From NCBI GenBank assembly GCA_023247195.1, contig JAHFGY010000009.1, positions 1 through 32,068 on the forward strand: a DNA stretch of 32,068 nt, given 5' to 3'. This document shows positions 30,962-32,068 of the stretch, one piece after another. The stretch's first letter is position 1. The number at the start of each line of letters is the position of its first letter. This DNA comes from Candidatus Omnitrophota bacterium (GTDB lineage Bacteria > Omnitrophota > Gorgyraeia > Aquiviventales > Aquiviventaceae). The position numbers and the translations under genes were made by a program. The notes beneath the pieces are model-generated. The model had not been told where the DNA came from. It did not search any database and saw only the letters and a program-made list of their open reading frames with translations.

Positions 30962-32068
30962 CCCGCATCCAAATCGCTTATGTGAAAGCCGGCACCGGCC
31001 ATCGCCGGGCCGCGGAAGCGCTGATGCAAGCGGTCCAGGAACGCTTGCCGCACGCCCAGGTCGAATGCGTGGACGCGCTGGAGTCCGCGGACGGTCTCGC
31101 CGCCCGCTGCTACGAGCACTTTTACCTTTTCCTCGTGCGACGCGCCGCCTTCCTCTGGAGCATCGGTTACCGCTGCCTCGACACCCGTCCCGCTCATTTA
31201 TTGCTTCGCCCGGTCCGCGCGCTCTGGAACATGACCGTCGGGCGGCGCTTTGCCGCTCATCTCAGCACAAATCCGCCCGATGCCATTATCTGCACCCATT
31301 TTCTTCCCTCGGATATTTGCGCCAGCCTCCGCCGGGCCGGCAAGCTGGCCAGCCGCGCCGCGGTTGTGGTGACTGACTGGCACCCGCACCAATTCTGGGC
31401 GTGCCCGGAGTTGGATGCTACGGTGGTCAACTCCCCAGCGGCCGCCGAGCGGCTGCAGCATTTCGGCGTTCCGCGCGAGCGGATTCATGTCATCGGCATT
31501 CCGGTTGACCGAGCGTTTACCCGGCCGGTCGACCGCTCCGCGGTGCTCAAGCGGCTTGACTTGGACCCGAAACGAGCGACGCTTCTCCTGACCAGCGGCG
31601 GCACCACCGTTGGCCGCTTCGTGGAGATGGCGCAGCGCTTGGCAGCGCTCGAAGCCGATCTTCCGGGCCGCGCTCAATTGATCGTTGTATGCGGCACGGA
31701 CACAGCCGCGCGCGAGCAACTGGCGCCGGTCGTTGCATCCGCGGCCATGCCGATCCGCGTGCTTGGATTTGTGGAAACCATGCCGGAGCTCATGGCCGCC
31801 TCGGACTGCATCGTTGCCAAAGCGGGCGGGCTCACGCTGAGCGAAGCGCTGGCTTGCGGGCGCCCGATGGTCATCTACCATGTGATTCCAGGGCAGGAAG
31901 AAGCTAACGCGCGCTACGCGGTGAATCAAGGCGCTGCGATTCTGGAATCCAACCCGCAGCGCGCGGCGGATGCGGTTAAAAACCTGCTACTCGACCCGAA
32001 AGCTTTCGAGCGTCTTCGCGCGCGCGCCGAAGAACTGGGGCAGGGCAATGCCGCGCAGCGCATCGCAT
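30958..32068 (+). CDS. MGDG synthase/UgtP-like glycosyltransferase (GT28), 3' end outside window
   Basis: This gene is not in the ORF track, presumably because it runs off the window. It starts with GTG on a GTGA overlap with the deacetylase, and its frame is open for 370 codons to the last base. The N-terminus IQIAYVKAGTGHRRAAEALMQAV is the MGDG-synthase N-domain signature, with VVVTDWHPHQFW as the acceptor-side motif. The C-domain has LLTSGGTTVGRF and AKAGGLTLSEALACGRPMVIYHVIPGQEEANARYAV, the UDP-sugar binding segment. Relatives glycosylate diacylglycerol (UgtP, MGD) or build lipid-linked sugars at the inner membrane. In this context it may make a glycolipid anchor. Confidence 0.9.
   Translation, partial: MTRIQIAYVKAGTGHRRAAEALMQAVQERLPHAQVECVDALESADGLAARCYEHFYLFLVRRAAFLWSIGYRCLDTRPAHLLLRPVRALWNMTVGRRFAAHLSTNPPDAIICTHFLPSDICASLRRAGKLASRAAVVVTDWHPHQFWACPELDATVVNSPAAAERLQHFGVPRERIHVIGIPVDRAFTRPVDRSAVLKRLDLDPKRATLLLTSGGTTVGRFVEMAQRLAALEADLPGRAQLIVVCGTDTAAREQLAPVVASAAMPIRVLGFVETMPELMAASDCIVAKAGGLTLSEALACGRPMVIYHVIPGQEEANARYAVNQGAAILESNPQRAADAVKNLLLDPKAFERLRARAEELGQGNAAQRIA

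Noticed and set aside
1-32068. CRISPR arrays, tRNA or rRNA genes, insertion sequences, attachment sites
   Set aside because: Nothing of these kinds was seen; coding sequence covers practically the whole window and no direct-repeat series or transposase motif is present.

Overview
The window is a GC-rich stretch in which every supportable gene lies on the + strand. Thirty coding regions are packed end to end from base 2 to base 32068. Of the 29 junctions between them, 12 are 4-base ATGA/GTGA overlaps, 3 are 1-base overlaps, 1 is exact abutment, 8 are longer overlaps (8 to 41 bases) and 5 are gaps of 1 to 25 bases. There is no intergenic space to hold RNA genes, insertion sequences or CRISPR arrays, and I saw none. 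The first and last genes run off the window. The content (GT9 heptosyltransferase-like enzymes, WaaE-like GT2 enzymes, a WecA-like initiating transferase, two O-antigen ligase/polymerase-like proteins) is that of a lipopolysaccharide or exopolysaccharide locus of a diderm bacterium. Many diverged families, fused genes and extreme compaction suggest an uncultured lineage such as Omnitrophota, but that placement is a low-confidence guess.

Layout. Bases 2-5299: a GT4 glycosyltransferase, a methyltransferase, two related GT4-like enzymes (the second fused through one membrane segment to a DUF218/YdcF domain) and a membrane-anchored transglutaminase-fold protein that seems to lack its catalytic Cys and His. 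Bases 5296-11376: O-antigen ligase/polymerase-like protein, sugar-nucleotide epimerase, DPM1-like GT2, NodU-type carbamoyltransferase, GT4. Bases 11376-18577: glutamine-dependent amidotransferase of the asparagine synthase type, the largest gap with a candidate promoter, GT4, epimerase, a WecA-type transferase fused to a CapD/WbaP-type membrane plus nucleotide-binding half, and a second O-antigen ligase-like protein. Bases 18591-25694: two GT9 enzymes, a small unrecognised protein, a CgeB-like transferase, an epimerase with a zinc-ribbon insertion, and three GT2 enzymes. Bases 25678-30201: a sugar-modification cassette (cupin, TylC3-like C-methyltransferase, UDP-glucuronate decarboxylase-like SDR, Gfo/Idh/MocA oxidoreductase, methyltransferase). 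Bases 30161-32068: CE4 polysaccharide deacetylase and the start of an MGDG-synthase/UgtP-like glycosyltransferase that is absent from the ORF track.

How it may work together (inference). The fused WecA-like protein would load the first sugar phosphate on undecaprenyl phosphate. About a dozen glycosyltransferases would extend the chain with sugars made by the four SDR enzymes and the cupin/C-methyl/oxidoreductase set. The carbamoyltransferase, amidotransferase, methyltransferases and deacetylase would decorate it. One of the two Wzy/WaaL-like membrane proteins could polymerise and the other ligate. No Wzx flippase, ABC exporter, chain-length regulator or outer-membrane exporter is in the window, so the locus probably continues beyond it.
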